Positions 42,207 through 51,759 are shown, numbered from the stretch's first letter. The stretch: DNA of 64,000 nucleotides from Candidatus Zixiibacteriota bacterium (GCA_028289585.1 JANQPI010000010.1:620001-684000), one strand, 5' to 3'. Program-made: numbers and translations. Notes: generated by a model from the sequence alone, not told the origin.

Positions 42207-42728
42207 GTGAGCTTCGACGTCCTAAGGCGGCCACAAGGTGACACCCGCGAGCCAATCGTGGGTGTCATCATGGGGAGTGAGTCTGATTGGCCGACGCTTG
42301 AGCGGACCTCGGACGAACTGGTGCGACTGGGTATCCCACACGAGTGTCGCGTCATCTCGGCGCACCGGACCCCCGATCTAATGGCCGACTACGCCAAAGG
42401 GGCCGCGGATCGCGGTCTCCGAGTTATCATCGCGGGGGCGGGAGGTGCGGCTCACCTTCCCGGGATGGTCGCGTCCCACACTTGGCTGCCGGTGATCGGT
42501 GTCCCGGTACAGTCGAAAGCGTTATCGGGACTCGACTCGTTGCTTTCGATTGTGCAGATGCCCGCCGGAGTGCCGGTCGCCACCGTCGCTATCGGCGGGA
42601 GCGGAGCCACCAACGCCGGGCTCCTTGCAGCCCAGATCGTTGCTCTCACTGATGTTGATGTCGCGAAACGATTGGTCGCGCACAAAGAGGAACTCATCCG
42701 CAAAGTTGGCGAGATGAAGCTCAAATGA
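42207..42728 (+). CDS. purE: N5-carboxyaminoimidazole ribonucleotide mutase
   Basis: 173 residues. [29 protein letters not shown] and [17 protein letters not shown] are class I PurE motifs, including the catalytic serine and histidine regions. It converts N5-CAIR to CAIR in purine synthesis. The start is GTG 42207, immediately after the icd TAA. It overlaps purK by ATGA, as expected for partners in consecutive steps. Confidence 0.95.
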   Translation: MSFDVLRRPQGDTREPIVGVIMGSESDWPTLERTSDELVRLGIPHECRVISAHRTPDLMADYAKGAADRGLRVIIAGAGGAAHLPGMVASHTWLPVIGVPVQSKALSGLDSLLSIVQMPAGVPVATVAIGGSGATNAGLLAAQIVALTDVDVAKRLVAHKEELIRKVGEMKLK

Positions 42729-43882
42729 GCGAGACGATTCTTCCCGGTGCTACGATCGGTATCCTTGGATCGGGACAGCTCGGGCGGATGGCCGCACTGG
42801 AAGCCCGCAAGATGGGCTACCGGGTGCACACGTTTTCTCCGGATCGTGATTCGCCGACCGGTCAGGTCGCGGATTGCGAGGTAGCTGCCGCCTACGATGA
42901 TCTCGATGCGGTCGAGTCGTTCGCTCGAGATGTCGACGTTGTGACCTTCGAGTTCGAAAACGTCCATTCCGCGACTGCCGATGCGGCGGCACGTCATGCT
43001 CCGGTGCGACCGGACGGTACCATTCTTCATGTCACCCAGAACCGACTACGCGAAAAGGCGTGGCTACGTGAGCGCGGTATTCCTGTCGCTCCCTTTGCTG
43101 CGATTCATGACGCTGACGAACTTGCCAGGCAGTTAACTGTCATTGGTCGACCCGCGGTGTTGAAGACAGCAGCGTGGGGATATGACGGTAAAGGGCAACA
43201 GAAGCTTGACAGTGACACCGATCCAACGACAGCATGGGCAGCGATGGACACCGATGAGGCGATCCTCGAATCGTGGATTCCGTATTCCCTTGAGGTGTCA
43301 ACGATAGCGGCCCGTGGTCTCGACGGTACCATTGCCCATTTCGGTGTCATTGAGAATTATCATCGTAATCATATCCTCGATCTTTCCATAGCGCCAGCTC
43401 GCGTAACCGGGCGAGTCGTCGATCGTGCCATGGAGATCACGGAGGCGATCCTTACCGGGTTCGGATATGTCGGGACAATCGGCGTTGAGTTCTTCGTCAC
43501 CGGAAATGATGATCTTCTGGTCAACGAAATCGCGCCCCGTCCTCACAACTCTGGGCATCTGACATTCGATGCCTGCCCCACGTCACAGTTCGGACAGCAG
43601 ATCCGTGCGATCTGCGGCCTGCCCTTGGGAGATACGTCGGTCCTCCGGCCGATTGCCATGGTCAATCTGCTGGGTGATCTCTGGTCTAACAATCGCACGC
43701 CGAACTGGAGCGCGGCACTGGGCATTGCACCCACCGTCCACCTGCACCTCTACGGCAAAGCTGAGCCTCGCCCCGGGAGGAAGATGGGACATCTCACGGC
43801 ACTGGCGGAGTCGACTGGACAGGCCGAGAAGCAGGTGATCGCCGCCCGTAAGGCACTCCGCCCGGACCTGAATCAGCGATAG
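42725..43882 (+). CDS. purK: N5-carboxyaminoimidazole ribonucleotide synthase
   Basis: 385 residues, ATP-grasp fold. [20 protein letters not shown] (N-terminal), [20 protein letters not shown] (ATP binding), [15 protein letters not shown] and [14 protein letters not shown] are PurK signatures. It makes N5-CAIR from AIR, bicarbonate and ATP, feeding PurE. It overlaps purE by four bases. Confidence 0.95.
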   Translation: MSETILPGATIGILGSGQLGRMAALEARKMGYRVHTFSPDRDSPTGQVADCEVAAAYDDLDAVESFARDVDVVTFEFENVHSATADAAARHAPVRPDGTILHVTQNRLREKAWLRERGIPVAPFAAIHDADELARQLTVIGRPAVLKTAAWGYDGKGQQKLDSDTDPTTAWAAMDTDEAILESWIPYSLEVSTIAARGLDGTIAHFGVIENYHRNHILDLSIAPARVTGRVVDRAMEITEAILTGFGYVGTIGVEFFVTGNDDLLVNEIAPRPHNSGHLTFDACPTSQFGQQIRAICGLPLGDTSVLRPIAMVNLLGDLWSNNRTPNWSAALGIAPTVHLHLYGKAEPRPGRKMGHLTALAESTGQAEKQVIAARKALRPDLNQR

Positions 43883-43912
43883 CAGACGAGAACGCGAAAG
43901 GTACGACGAGCG

Positions 43913-44584
43913 ATGAGTGAAAAGGCCGCCCGAATCCCGCTGACCGATTATCAGGAATATCCGCCGGATGAAATGCTGGCTCGCGCTGAGTCATTCTATG
44001 CCGAGTTACGCCGCCGCCGCACTGTCCGAGAATTCTCCGATCGACCTGTTGACCAACGCATAATCGAGTACGCGCTCCTTGCCGCTGGAACCGCTCCGAA
44101 CGGGGCCAACATGCAGCCGTGGCAGTTTGTCGTGGTCAGCGACCCGGAACGCAAACGCCGCTTGCGAGAGCGAGGTGAGGAGATCGAGAAGGACTTCTAT
44201 GAGCGTCGCATTTCCGATGAATGGCGGTCGGCTTTAGCTCCGCTCGGAACCGATGCCCACAAACCGTACCTGGAGACCGCACCCTATCTAATTGCAATCT
44301 TCGAAAAGCGCGCTACGATTCTCAGTGACGGCGAGAAGAAGCGCAATTACTACACCCCCGAATCGGTTGGGATCGCGACCGGAATGTTGATCACCGCTTT
44401 GCATCACGCCGGTCTGGTTACGCTTACGCATACGCCGTCGCCGATGGGCTGGCTCAACGAGGTGCTGGAGCGACCGAAGAATGAACGCGCGTATCTGCTG
44501 CTGATCACCGGCTACCCGGCTCCTGACGTGACCGTCCCCGCCATCACGAAGAAACCGCTCGACGAGATCGCTCTGTTTATCTGA
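43913..44584 (+). CDS. nitroreductase-family flavoprotein, iodotyrosine deiodinase-like
   Basis: 223 residues. [14 protein letters not shown] and [19 protein letters not shown] are the FMN-binding nitroreductase motifs. [33 protein letters not shown] and [12 protein letters not shown] follow animal iodotyrosine deiodinase step by step as I recall it. Glu92, Tyr96 and Lys117 fall at the spacing of human Glu157, Tyr161 and Lys182, which grip the amino-acid end of the substrate. The predicted role is reductive dehalogenation or reduction of a halotyrosine-like molecule. It follows purK after 30 bases. Confidence 0.78.
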   Translation: MSEKAARIPLTDYQEYPPDEMLARAESFYAELRRRRTVREFSDRPVDQRIIEYALLAAGTAPNGANMQPWQFVVVSDPERKRRLRERGEEIEKDFYERRISDEWRSALAPLGTDAHKPYLETAPYLIAIFEKRATILSDGEKKRNYYTPESVGIATGMLITALHHAGLVTLTHTPSPMGWLNEVLERPKNERAYLLLITGYPAPDVTVPAITKKPLDEIALFI

Positions 44585-44604
44585 TCGTTCGCTATCTGGC
44601 CACG

Positions 44605-45816
44605 CTAGCGCACCCAGCGAGGGGAGATATCCAGCGGTTGGAAGGTCAGAAAGAGATGGTCGATCAGCCGCGAAAGATCCGGGAGTCCGATATCTCCGTT
44701 TCCGTCTACCGCAACGTTGGCCCGCCATACTGGTTGGGGGAGTGGCGTAAAGCTCACAAACAGAAAATCGATGAGGCGACTGAGGTCGGCTAGGTCGACA
44801 CTCCAGTCACCATTGACATCTCCCGCGAGCCAATTGAGATCAGCCTGCAGGGGACCATCTCCCAGGACAAACGTTGCCGATGCGCCGGTGGAATCGATGA
44901 TCTGTCCGGTATCGGCGAACGACAGCGCCAGCGCACCGGGCGAGTCGAGTAGGCCAACGCCAATCTGGCTCGTTGCCAGGACGAGAGGGCTAGCGGCATC
45001 ACGGATTACGGTCAGGTCTGATGCATTGTAGACGAAGACGTTGCCCGGTCCCGAAAATCCTCCGCCGGCAACGTACGCGATGTCGTCCTGGTCGATGACA
45101 ATCTGGCCGGGTGAGCCGCCAAGGACAACTGAATCAACGACTCCTCCGGCCGCGGGGTCGATGACATAAACAGCACCAAAGACCGTCGCAAAGTCACCGG
45201 TGCAGACTACATGAAGCCGGCCTTGGCTGTCCCACGCCATGAACTGCGGATTCAAGCCAACGGGTATAGCCCCAATTCGGCTCTGGGTAACACGATCGTA
45301 AATGGCAACCTCGCCCGGATCGTATTGGAAGGTTGAGAAATCGAAACCGGTCATCGCAACGAATACGGTATCTCGCCAGACGGCCAGCGCTTGGGGGGAC
45401 TTGCCAATCGAATCGGTCCGCACCACCGAATCTTTTTTCAGGTCCACCGTGGCGATGCTGTTGTCGACGAGCAACGAAACATAGGCCAGCGAGTCGTTAG
45501 CGAGATCGATCCAGTACGGATTGCTAAATGGCGGAAAGTCGATGAACCCGATCGTTGAATCGCCAAGGAGATCTAGAACCTGCAGCTCGTTCGTGCTTGA
45601 GTTCACGACATACCCGCACTCACCCCAAATGAGGATCTGATTCGGCGCCGAGCCAACGTCTGATCCAAGACTGATCGTATTGTTCGAGACCGTAAGGGTG
45701 GTCAACTCGACGGTTGAGATCGTTTCGCCCAATGAGTTAACAACGTAGCTAATCGGCTGACCAAAAGCAGTTGCGGTGAACAGGGCGAGGGAGAAGAGAA
45801 GAGTTGCGACTTTCAT
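44605..45816 (-). CDS. secreted beta-propeller protein with C-terminal dockerin-like repeats
   Basis: 403 residues. Signal peptide MKVATLLFSLALFTATAFG. Residues about 20-320 hold repeated blades of the YVTN/lactonase type (FVAMTGFDFSTFQYDPGEVA, QFMAWDSQGRLHVVCTGD, IVIDQDDIAYVAGGG). The C-terminus has two EF-hand-like dockerin repeats: GDVNGDWSVDLADLSRLIDF and DGNGDIGLPDLSRLIDHLF. No cohesin is visible in the window. This propeller-plus-GDVNGD layout is common in some FCB candidate phyla, in my memory. It is convergent with the deiodinase-like gene, 20 bases away. Confidence 0.8.
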   Translation of the reverse strand: MKVATLLFSLALFTATAFGQPISYVVNSLGETISTVELTTLTVSNNTISLGSDVGSAPNQILIWGECGYVVNSSTNELQVLDLLGDSTIGFIDFPPFSNPYWIDLANDSLAYVSLLVDNSIATVDLKKDSVVRTDSIGKSPQALAVWRDTVFVAMTGFDFSTFQYDPGEVAIYDRVTQSRIGAIPVGLNPQFMAWDSQGRLHVVCTGDFATVFGAVYVIDPAAGGVVDSVVLGGSPGQIVIDQDDIAYVAGGGFSGPGNVFVYNASDLTVIRDAASPLVLATSQIGVGLLDSPGALALSFADTGQIIDSTGASATFVLGDGPLQADLNWLAGDVNGDWSVDLADLSRLIDFLFVSFTPLPQPVWRANVAVDGNGDIGLPDLSRLIDHLFLTFQPLDISPRWVR

Positions 45817-45841
45817 GTAAGCCTCCTCACGGCAAGGGGAT

Positions 45842-48124
45842 TCACTGACGAGGTACTATCGTGAGCGCGATGCCGACCGACCATTGCCGGGGTGGCATCG
45901 GATGATGAGCTGTTAAAACGTAAGCGGCATCGCGGAGATTTGCGACGTCGTATAGAATTTCCCATCTCGTCACCCCCCAGGACATTCGCAGACCGACGGA
46001 AAGATCATCGAGTCGATATGCCGCGTACGACTTGGTATTGTTTGCCAGTGCGAATCGTTGGTCGACCCACATTGATGACCAGCGGACAAAGACAGATTCA
46101 ATATCCACGGTTGCGGTCATGCGCTGCGAATGTCGGGGAACAAAAATCACCCGTTGGCCGAACGTGGTTGGTCCGGGGGTTCGATTGATTGCATCGATTC
46201 GATTGTGGTAATAGGCGATCGACCAGCGATTGCGCTGATCCCGTATCTCCAGTGTTTCCGTCCAGCCGGTGTGTTGGGAACGAGCAAGATTGACTGGAGT
46301 CCAAACACCGGTCGGTCCCCGAGGCTCCCAGACAATCAGATCAGTATAGTTCGCATGCCAGTAGCCAAGAGTTGCCGAAGTAGAAATGCCCAGGAAATCA
46401 TACGACGACTCAAATGTCAGCTCACTTTGTTCCACACGCTCGGGCCGAAGATCGGGGTTGCCCGCTGCTCGCGCGTCGCCGCCCCAGAAGAGGGCATGAA
46501 GGGTTGGCAGGCGTACTGATTTGCCGTATCCCCCGCGAAATCCTGCTTTCCAACGACTCCCCGTTGACAAGAAAGCGTGAACGGATGGCGTCAGATGCCG
46601 AGTTCGAGACGTGTTGGTCTGATCACCGCGGCTGGCTATTTCATCCCAGCGACTGCGAATTGTCAGTCCGACCTGCAACGGGAGATTGGCAACGTTCTGC
46701 TCATCGCTGAATGTCAGTTCACCACCTAAGCCAAACTGGTGTCGAGACGATTCCCCTAACCACGTTGACGGCGGATTGACTTCGTCGCGATGATCAAGTG
46801 ATGACCAGTTACCATCGGCTAAAAGCACAAGTGACAGCTGGCGTGTTTCAATCGACGTTCTCGTGGCGACGGACACAACCTCAGACTCGTACGACGAGGC
46901 GTAATCGAAGGCTGCCGGAATGTCAATCGTATCGGTGTATTGCTGCCGAGATTGACGAATACCGACACGAACCTCGGTGGCGACTAACGAACGCCACTGT
47001 CGCTGCCACTCGCCGTTGGCCGACACCTGCCTGTCTGAACCGGTTGCCGTCAGTGTCGGTTGAGGTGCCTCGCCCGGCAGACCGAACGTCGATCGGCGTT
47101 GCCACACCGACAGTCGCAACGAGCCCAGTGACGTTTCTGGGCTCTGGGCTGATAGATGCAACGATTCGCTCGACCGCCCGTTGTTTGCCCGCACGCCAAC
47201 GAACGCATCTGGCTGCGGATCGATCTGATATCGAAAGGCAAAGTCACCGTTCGTCTCCTGCCGACTCCACGTACCGTCGAACGACCAGGACGATAGCGAG
47301 AGACCGGTGATCGTCACACGGCGATCCTGGGTCTTTTCCTGACCGCTCCGTGAGCGCGTGGTAATTTCTTTTGGTGTCCATGAGTCGGCAGCATCGTGAC
47401 TGCGACGGGTGATGATATGAACTGCCCCAGATGCAGCATCGGGTCCGTATCGAGCTCCCGCGCCAGCGGTCTCTATTTCTATCCGTTCGACCGACTCGAT
47501 ATCGAGCGACGATAGGTCGGCGGCACCTGTCGTAAGATTGTTGACCGGCTGACCATCGATCAGAACCAGTACCTGATCGCTGCGTGAGCCTCGTAGCGAA
47601 ATGGTTGTTCCCTGACTGCTCTCCGTAGTTGTGAGCAACGGATCCTGATCCAGCAATTCGCCTACTGTCCGGGCGTGACTCCGTTGAATCTCTTCTCGAG
47701 TAATGACAGTTCCGGTCGGAGATACGAAGGATTGTGAAGCAGTCGCAGTAATCGTATCGGACAGGTTGATACGACGGAGAATAGTTATCCGCAGAGTGAG
47801 CGGTCGGTCAGGTCCACAGGCAAGCTTGGACACTAATGCAGGCTCATAACCGGGATGGTCGACCGTGAGGTCATAGGTGCCGGCGGGCAGGAGCCTGAAA
47901 GCAAAGGAGCCGGTTTCCGAAGTCCGCACCAACCAGTTTGTGCCAGCCAGCGATACCGTGGCACCCGCCACCGGCGTACCATCTGCCGCAACAACAGTTC
48001 CGCGCAGTGAAACATCCGGCTGCTGGGCTGCTGCCGATAAGCTTGATACTGCAAGCAGTACCGCAAACAGTACGGCTTGGCGTGCTGGGAAAGGACAGCA
48101 TTTGGTGGCGGCTGCTCGCCGCAT
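45842..48124 (-). CDS. TonB-dependent receptor, probably for cobalamin or a corrinoid (BtuB-like)
   Basis: 760 residues from ATG 48124, which has GGAGG seven bases upstream. Signal peptide ends near SLSAAAQQ. A carboxypeptidase-regulatory-like domain (residues about 40-115) comes first, then the plug (TVGELLDQDPLL, SLRGSRSDQVLVLIDGQPVN, VERIEIETAGAGARYGPDA) and the barrel (NPDLRPERVEQSELTFES). The cobalamin riboswitch directly upstream assigns the substrate group. The frame is open to 48229, but that part is riboswitch, not protein. The stop lies 25 bases upstream of the dockerin gene's start. Confidence 0.88.
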   Translation of the reverse strand: MRRAAATKCCPFPARQAVLFAVLLAVSSLSAAAQQPDVSLRGTVVAADGTPVAGATVSLAGTNWLVRTSETGSFAFRLLPAGTYDLTVDHPGYEPALVSKLACGPDRPLTLRITILRRINLSDTITATASQSFVSPTGTVITREEIQRSHARTVGELLDQDPLLTTTESSQGTTISLRGSRSDQVLVLIDGQPVNNLTTGAADLSSLDIESVERIEIETAGAGARYGPDAASGAVHIITRRSHDAADSWTPKEITTRSRSGQEKTQDRRVTITGLSLSSWSFDGTWSRQETNGDFAFRYQIDPQPDAFVGVRANNGRSSESLHLSAQSPETSLGSLRLSVWQRRSTFGLPGEAPQPTLTATGSDRQVSANGEWQRQWRSLVATEVRVGIRQSRQQYTDTIDIPAAFDYASSYESEVVSVATRTSIETRQLSLVLLADGNWSSLDHRDEVNPPSTWLGESSRHQFGLGGELTFSDEQNVANLPLQVGLTIRSRWDEIASRGDQTNTSRTRHLTPSVHAFLSTGSRWKAGFRGGYGKSVRLPTLHALFWGGDARAAGNPDLRPERVEQSELTFESSYDFLGISTSATLGYWHANYTDLIVWEPRGPTGVWTPVNLARSQHTGWTETLEIRDQRNRWSIAYYHNRIDAINRTPGPTTFGQRVIFVPRHSQRMTATVDIESVFVRWSSMWVDQRFALANNTKSYAAYRLDDLSVGLRMSWGVTRWEILYDVANLRDAAYVLTAHHPMPPRQWSVGIALTIVPRQ

Positions 48125-48169
48125 AGACCCGCCTCCGTCCACCCGCGCGGACGATTCAGCAGTCGTTTC

Positions 48170-48332
48170 GCCTGGCAGGTCTCCTGGCTTCGGCATCAGG
48201 CCCGACGGGCGCCTTCCCGGTTGTAGCAACCAGTGGCGTCATGCCCGGTCAGTAGCCGTTACAGTAGCGGGGCTGCGACGGATTCTCACCGTCTTCCCTA
48301 TTATCCGGTCAGATGACCGGCACCAAACGTTC
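48170..48332 (-). ncRNA. cobalamin riboswitch (adenosylcobalamin aptamer)
   Basis: Read on the minus strand, the B12 box AGCCAGGAGACCTGCC (48189-48174) is exact. Upstream of it are the conserved GAATCCGTCGCAGCCCCCGC-like segment (here GTCGCAGCCCCGCTACTGTA) and the 5' GGTGCCGG. Order and spacing fit the cobalamin aptamer. The switch ends about 45 bases before the TonB receptor start codon. No clear terminator follows, so control may be at translation. Confidence 0.92.
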
Positions 48333-48338
48333 GTCAAA

Positions 48339-48368
48339 AGTATAGTGGATTCCCGGCTCCGCTGTCAA
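48339..48368 (-). promoter_or_regulatory. promoter of the cobalamin-controlled receptor
   Basis: On the minus strand TTGACA (48368-48363), 18-bp spacer, TATACT (48344-48339). The transcript would begin about 48332, right at the 5' edge of the aptamer. Confidence 0.72.
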
Positions 48369-48392
48369 CCTTGCGACCAGGTGGAAACGCAA

Positions 48393-48419
48393 GCGCCGTT
48401 CACGTGGTGTGAACGGCGC
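48393..48419 (-). terminator. hairpin terminator after the VWA gene
   Basis: GCGCCGTTCAC (48393-48403) and GTGAACGGCGC (48409-48419) form an 11-bp perfect stem with a five-base loop. On the minus strand it is followed by TTGCGTTT, a weak T tract. It separates the VWA gene from the receptor promoter. Confidence 0.6.
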
Positions 48420-48473
48420 CGCGCAGGGAGACCCAACATCAGTGAGTTGTTGGGTGGCATATGCTTAACTTCG

Positions 48474-50528
48474 TCATCGACCGGCCAACGCACCCTCAAG
48501 ACGGTCGGCACGGATGATCATATCATAGAGCTCATCGGCCTGCTCAGCCAGAGGGCCGTAGCGCAGCGGTTCCAGATGAGGGAGCAGATCAGCCGGTCGA
48601 TACGTCTTGGCCCAGTATGAATCGCGCAGGAGCTCACCCAGCTCGGCGGCAACAACAGCGAGTCGCAAATTGTCATCGCCATAGCGGAATGCCGTGCGAA
48701 GGTCGCCCCATTCGATTCTTGCGCTAATCTCATGGACGTGGCCAATCCGATTGCCTTCATGGTAGCGGATATTGACACGGCCCAGATCTCGGCCTTTGGC
48801 CCGTTGGTGCACCGTGATCTCGTAGAGAGCCGTGACCTGGTGGCCGGCACCGATTTCACCGCCGTCAACGCGATCATTGCGGAACTGATGGTCGGCCACG
48901 GAACGATTCTCGTAGCCAAGCAACCGGTAGCGAGAAACCACACGGGGATCAAACTCCACCTGGATCTTCACGTCGCGTGCGATCGTCTGAAGCGTCCCGA
49001 CGACCTTGTCGATGAACTGGCGGCGAGCCTCCTGGTGATTGTTGATATACGCGTAGCTCCCGTCACCATCATTTGCTAGCCGTTCCAGCAGTACGTCATT
49101 GTAGTTTCCCATGCCAACGCCGAACGTCGAGAGCGTGACTCCCCGTTTGGCGAACGACTTGATCTTGGCTGTCAGGCTCTCCGGGCCGGTTGTGCCGACA
49201 TTGGCGACACCGTCGGAGAAGAGAATGACCTTCGTGTTTCGACCGCGGCGAGCCATGTCGTTGGCGACCTCAAAGCCCAGGAGCAGCCCGGCTTCAGCGT
49301 TGGTCGAACCGCCCGGTACCAGGCTATTGACTGCGCGTTGGATCGCACGGCCACGCTTGGCATTCGTCGGATTCAAGCGGACGTCGGCGTAGGTGTTGTA
49401 GGCAACGATTGCCAGACGGTCGCGCCGCGTCAGTTGCTGAGCCAGAAGCTCGATCGATCGCGAGACAAGACCAATGCGGTTCCCGTGACGCATCGACCCG
49501 GAGACATCGACCACCAGTACCAGATTGACAGGTTCCCGTTCCCGGCGATCGATCTCCACTCCCTGGAGGCCAATGGCAAGGGTGTAGGTCCGGCGTTCGT
49601 TGAAGAGAGACGGAGTTCCCTCGACAATCACCGAAAAGGCGTTGTCATCGGGTTGAGGGTAATCGAATTCAAAATGGTTGATGAACTCCTCCGTTCGGAT
49701 TGCATCGGCCGGAGGGACCACTCCACGTTCGAGGTAACTTTTAGCGAGTGTGAACGATGCGTCGTCAACGTCGACCGCGAACGTCGACTTGTTGTCGTAG
49801 CGCGGATCGACGAACGGGTTGAAACCGTAGTGGCGGAAGTACATCGCGTCGAAACTACCATAGTACCAGTCTGCATGCGGACGGCGGTGGAAACTGTCTT
49901 TGTCGTCATCATCGATGTCGTCCTCCCACTGCGGACGGATGCGCTTTGTCTCGCGTCCTGATTCACCGGCTGCTTTCGGTCCAGTCGGTTGTGTCTTCTT
50001 CTTTTTCCGGTCGAAGTTTGAGAGAATCTCAGCACCGATTCGGCCGAAGTCGATCGGCGCGGGACTGTAGTCACTAGGTGCTGATGTCGCTCCGCTTTCG
50101 GAATCGCCGCGCGTCGCCTGCTTCGTGGCAGAGTCAGTTGAGAGCGCAGATCCCGCCTTCTGTTTTCGCGTGCCTTCGACCGTAACAACGTCTTTAGCGC
50201 TTCTTGAATCGACAGCCAAACGGATGTCCTGCGTCGTTGCTCGGTGAGCAGTGACGAGAATGCTCGAAATCACTTTCGTTCGGTGCTTCAGCGCCGTTAC
50301 ACGAAGTGTGTATGTACCTGGAGGTACATTGTAGATGGTGTACACTCCCTCGTGATCGGTTACGGCTCCGAAGGCTGTTCCCATTACCACGACAGATGCC
50401 CCTTCAAGAGCGACGCCAGCCGTATCGGTTATCTTGCCTTGAATTGTTCCCGTGCGTTCCTGAGCGACGACAGTAGTCGTCATCAGTACCAGCGCTGCTG
50501 CGAGAGTCATGAGATACCGTCTCAACAT
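48474..50528 (-). CDS. VWA-domain protein (YfbK-like) with N-terminal carboxypeptidase-regulatory domain
   Basis: 684 residues from ATG 50528, chosen because GGAGGT lies six bases upstream (a TTG at 50549 is in frame). Signal peptide MLRRYLMTLAAALVLMTTTVVA. Residues 25-110 are a CarboxypepD_reg-like domain (GKITDTAGVALEGASVVVMG). After a polar linker come the YfbK-type segment (STFAVDVDDASFTLAKSYL), a VWA domain with MIDAS motif VDVSGSM, and the C-terminal DUF3520-like region. It is a periplasmic or surface protein; the function is unknown. Some paralogues are called Ca-activated chloride channel homologues without evidence. Confidence 0.85.
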   Translation of the reverse strand: MLRRYLMTLAAALVLMTTTVVAQERTGTIQGKITDTAGVALEGASVVVMGTAFGAVTDHEGVYTIYNVPPGTYTLRVTALKHRTKVISSILVTAHRATTQDIRLAVDSRSAKDVVTVEGTRKQKAGSALSTDSATKQATRGDSESGATSAPSDYSPAPIDFGRIGAEILSNFDRKKKKTQPTGPKAAGESGRETKRIRPQWEDDIDDDDKDSFHRRPHADWYYGSFDAMYFRHYGFNPFVDPRYDNKSTFAVDVDDASFTLAKSYLERGVVPPADAIRTEEFINHFEFDYPQPDDNAFSVIVEGTPSLFNERRTYTLAIGLQGVEIDRREREPVNLVLVVDVSGSMRHGNRIGLVSRSIELLAQQLTRRDRLAIVAYNTYADVRLNPTNAKRGRAIQRAVNSLVPGGSTNAEAGLLLGFEVANDMARRGRNTKVILFSDGVANVGTTGPESLTAKIKSFAKRGVTLSTFGVGMGNYNDVLLERLANDGDGSYAYINNHQEARRQFIDKVVGTLQTIARDVKIQVEFDPRVVSRYRLLGYENRSVADHQFRNDRVDGGEIGAGHQVTALYEITVHQRAKGRDLGRVNIRYHEGNRIGHVHEISARIEWGDLRTAFRYGDDNLRLAVVAAELGELLRDSYWAKTYRPADLLPHLEPLRYGPLAEQADELYDMIIRADRLEGALAGR

Positions 50529-50730
50529 AACCCACCTCCAGATGAGCAATCGTTTGATGTTCGTCTGGGTGCATTACCCCACAGCCGGAAGACTCTTCCC
50601 GGTGATATCGATCTTTTTTTGAGGAAGGAGGGGGCTACCTCGTGGCGATTGCCGCGATCATGTTCTTATCGGAGAGGACGGGCGACAGTTGACTCCCGTT
50701 TCGCGGTATCTGGCAGTAATCAGAACAGGC

Positions 50731-51078
50731 CTACTTCAGAGCGTCGATACGTGCCGCCAGAATGAAATCGTTCATGTGCAGGCCACCAATGAAATGGGTC
50801 CAGATCATGAAATCGACCTTGTTATAGTGAACACCGAAATCTGGGTGATGCTCGGCTACTTCTGCGATCTCTTCGACCTGCCGCAGGAACGCCATGGCGG
50901 CGCGAAAATCCTTGAACACGAAGCGCTTCTGTAAGGTATCCATCGACGAACCGTCGGATGTATGCGTAGCCACTACCCAGCCGTCGAGCTGTTCCAGCAG
51001 TGGTTGCTGCTCGTCGGGTGTAAGGGGGGCGGTTCCGGATGCAGGCGGCGTTATCGTCTGGTCTTTGAGTGAGGGCAT
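50731..51078 (-). CDS. phhB: pterin-4a-carbinolamine dehydratase
   Basis: 115 residues. LDGWVV, FKDFRAAMAFLRQVEEIAEV, AEHHPDFGVHYNKVDFMIWT (active-site histidines) and FILAARID are PCD/DCoH motifs. It recycles carbinolamine pterin, usually for phenylalanine hydroxylase, which is not in the window; it could instead support folate or moco metabolism. The roughly 200 bases between it and the VWA gene hold no gene I can support. Confidence 0.92.
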   Translation of the reverse strand: MPSLKDQTITPPASGTAPLTPDEQQPLLEQLDGWVVATHTSDGSSMDTLQKRFVFKDFRAAMAFLRQVEEIAEVAEHHPDFGVHYNKVDFMIWTHFIGGLHMNDFILAARIDALK

Positions 51079-51166
51079 GGATCAACCTTGGCTCGGTGAA
51101 CGGTTGTGCGGTTTTGACGTTACGATAAAGAGAAACGGGTAGGGGAACCAGTTCTACCGGATCTGG

Positions 51167-51194
51167 TTGACGCCGATCCCGTAATCCATACCAT
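51167..51194 (+). promoter_or_regulatory. candidate promoter of the bacilliredoxin gene with overlapping inverted repeat
   Basis: TTGACG (51167-51172), 16-bp spacer, TACCAT (51189-51194). AACCAG and CTGGTT form an inverted repeat just before and into the -35 box. Confidence 0.4.
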
Positions 51195-51243
51195 TATGGG
51201 TACAGATAACCTGTCTGCTTGATGCGCAGTGAAGGAGAATACG

Positions 51244-51759
51244 ATGGCTCAAGCTCTTTACGATCGCGATATGGTTCGCTTCATGTGGGAAGAACTCGAA
51301 GCGGTTGGGGTATCCCCGTTAACAACCGTGGACGAGGTAGATAAGGCGATTTCTTCGACCGAGGGCGTCACTTTGGTTGTGACCAACTCGGTGTGTGGAT
51401 GTGCTGCTGGTAATGCCCGTCCGGGCATCGCAATCGCTTTGCAGAACAAGGTGATCCCGGATACGCTCACGACCGTCTTTGCCGGCGTCGATATGGATGC
51501 TGTTGCTCGCGCCCGTGAGCTCATGCCGGAGATCCAGCCGACCTCACCGTCGGTGGCGCTCTTCAAAGACGGTCAGCCGATTTTTAATCTACCCCGCCAT
51601 GAAATCGAGGGGTCCACTGCTGAGGAGGTCGCCTCCAAGCTCGTCGCGGCTTTTAACGCTCACTGCACCAAAGCTGGACCGTCGGTGCCGCGTGAAAAAG
51701 TGGTCGAACTTTTTGCCTCCGGCCCCGATCCGCGCTGTGGGTCTGATTTCAAAGTCTGA
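51244..51759 (+). CDS. bacilliredoxin (BrxA/BrxB, YphP/YqiW family)
   Basis: 171 residues from ATG 51244, with AAGGAG nine bases upstream (a GTG at 51229 is in frame but contains the Shine-Dalgarno). The fold is thioredoxin-like with the unusual CGC motif, Cys51-Gly-Cys53, in NSVCGCAAGNARPG, and HEIEGSTAEEVA later. Bacilliredoxins remove bacillithiol from proteins or act as disulfide isomerases. Many bacteria outside Firmicutes encode them, so bacillithiol use is suggested, not shown. Confidence 0.92.
   Translation: MAQALYDRDMVRFMWEELEAVGVSPLTTVDEVDKAISSTEGVTLVVTNSVCGCAAGNARPGIAIALQNKVIPDTLTTVFAGVDMDAVARARELMPEIQPTSPSVALFKDGQPIFNLPRHEIEGSTAEEVASKLVAAFNAHCTKAGPSVPREKVVELFASGPDPRCGSDFKV

Noticed and set aside
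48125-48229. Longer start of the BtuB-like receptor
   Set aside because: This stretch is the cobalamin aptamer and leader; a Shine-Dalgarno and signal peptide mark ATG 48124.
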